DNA of 64,000 nucleotides from Siphonodentalium dalli (lineage: Eukaryota; Mollusca; Scaphopoda; Gadilida; Siphonodentaliidae): positions 216,222,373 to 216,286,372 of the forward strand of contig CP136061.1 of assembly GCA_032622095.1 (NCBI GenBank). The letters run 5' to 3'. Below the pieces are notes generated by a model, which was given only the letters and a program-made list of their open reading frames with translations, ran no database searches and was not told where the DNA came from. Below, one piece after another: positions 63,330 to 64,000 of this stretch (its first letter is position 1; each line of letters begins with the position of its first letter). The position numbers were made by a program, and so were the translations under genes.

Positions 63330-64000
63330 GTTAGTGTGTTGTCTCTATTAGCTTAAAATGCAGAAATAAATTCCTTCTCACAATATCCTTGGACTCTGGA
63401 AGCATACTTCCAAAACTGTTCTCTCAACTAGTCAACATCTATATAATCAGGTTTTGTGATAACAAATGTGCTATGACCTCTGGTAAGCCTTTATCATCCT
63501 ATTTAGTCCAAGTTTCCTTCGACTTAAACTAGCTTGTGATATCAATGGACCTTTCCACAGCTCTCAATGAAATAATTATTAGCAGATATTCTACCAATCA
63601 GCGACTGAGTCGGTCGCTTTCTGCAATGAAAATTCTTTCTTCACCCTAATTTTGATATCCGCGCATAGTTTCAGTGTTTGGTTGCCTATATTCAAATAAC
63701 TTTTTGTTATCAAATCTTAATGTACTGAAATATCTATTTGCACCATGATGTTGGAAATTTATCTATATATGTTCTCCGGTGTGTGTTTATATAAAAGAGT
63801 AGGATCTGGCTGTTCACAATTTTTCTCCAGACCCCTGGACCGATTTTAACCTAATTTGGTGTGATTTTATAACAGCCTTAGTTTTATTTTGGTTTCAATT
63901 TGATTTTAATCTTTATTTAAATTTTTTTCTGTTAAATTTTAAATTGAGCAAGTAGTTAAATCTAAAAAAAAAAAAATTTAATTTAAAAAAAATTTAATTT
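63330..64000. other. Intron 10 sequence, no recognised element
   Basis: No acidic-tail exon is seen here. AT-rich, ending in A/T homopolymers. Confidence 0.6.

Noticed and set aside
1-64000. tRNA, rRNA or other structured RNA genes
   Set aside because: No cloverleaf with A/B boxes or rRNA-like segment was recognised by eye; a covariance-model scan would be needed to exclude small ones.

Overview
This is an animal nuclear window: AT-rich and intron-dominated, with very dense mobile DNA and one spliced gene that fills most of it. The gene is a WASP/N-WASP (WASL-type) actin-nucleation factor on the + strand. I can place a WH1 domain, a basic patch, a CRIB/GBD, a polyproline tract, two WH2 motifs and the start of the connector segment. 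All exon junctions used agree in phase, and the acidic tail lies beyond the right edge. The repeat content (Helitrons with internal minisatellites, many TTAA-flanked MITEs, satellite-bearing interspersed repeats) suggests an aquatic invertebrate, most likely a mollusc or another lophotrochozoan. That placement is inference; no rRNA or mitochondrial marker is present.

Layout. 1-171 holds the end of a LINE reverse transcriptase on the - strand. 172-4262 is an unassigned block with short - strand ORFs, one a PHD-like zinc finger, and it is split by a minisatellite-bearing Helitron at 2716-3680. First exon 1A is at 4502-4618. The next 20 kb holds a Harbinger-like MITE, a near-perfect 4.9-kb tandem duplication (5144-10049 and 10050-14956) and a 160-bp-unit satellite array (about 19.83-22.77 kb). 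A second, homologous first exon, 1B, is at 24242-24439. Exons 2-8 (25937-47791) are separated by introns packed with MITEs, a second 160-bp array, a Foldback-like element and a TIR element. The intron between exons 8 and 9 (12.8 kb) contains an apparently intact piggyBac element (48286-54640) inserted in an older MITE, then a head-to-tail Helitron array (55022-59385). Exon 9 (60633-61135) ends inside a 61-bp tandem repeat that copies its own 5' splice site. Exon 10 is at 63224-63329.

How the parts relate. The gene appears able to start from either of two exons that encode alternative N-termini of the same WH1 domain and splice in the same phase to exon 2. The piggyBac element shares termini and a subterminal palindrome with several small TTAA-flanked elements in the same gene, so it is a plausible mobiliser of them. 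Several MITEs stop within 9-41 nt of splice junctions. Apart from the piggyBac transposase and the LINE fragment, no other protein-coding gene is recognised.
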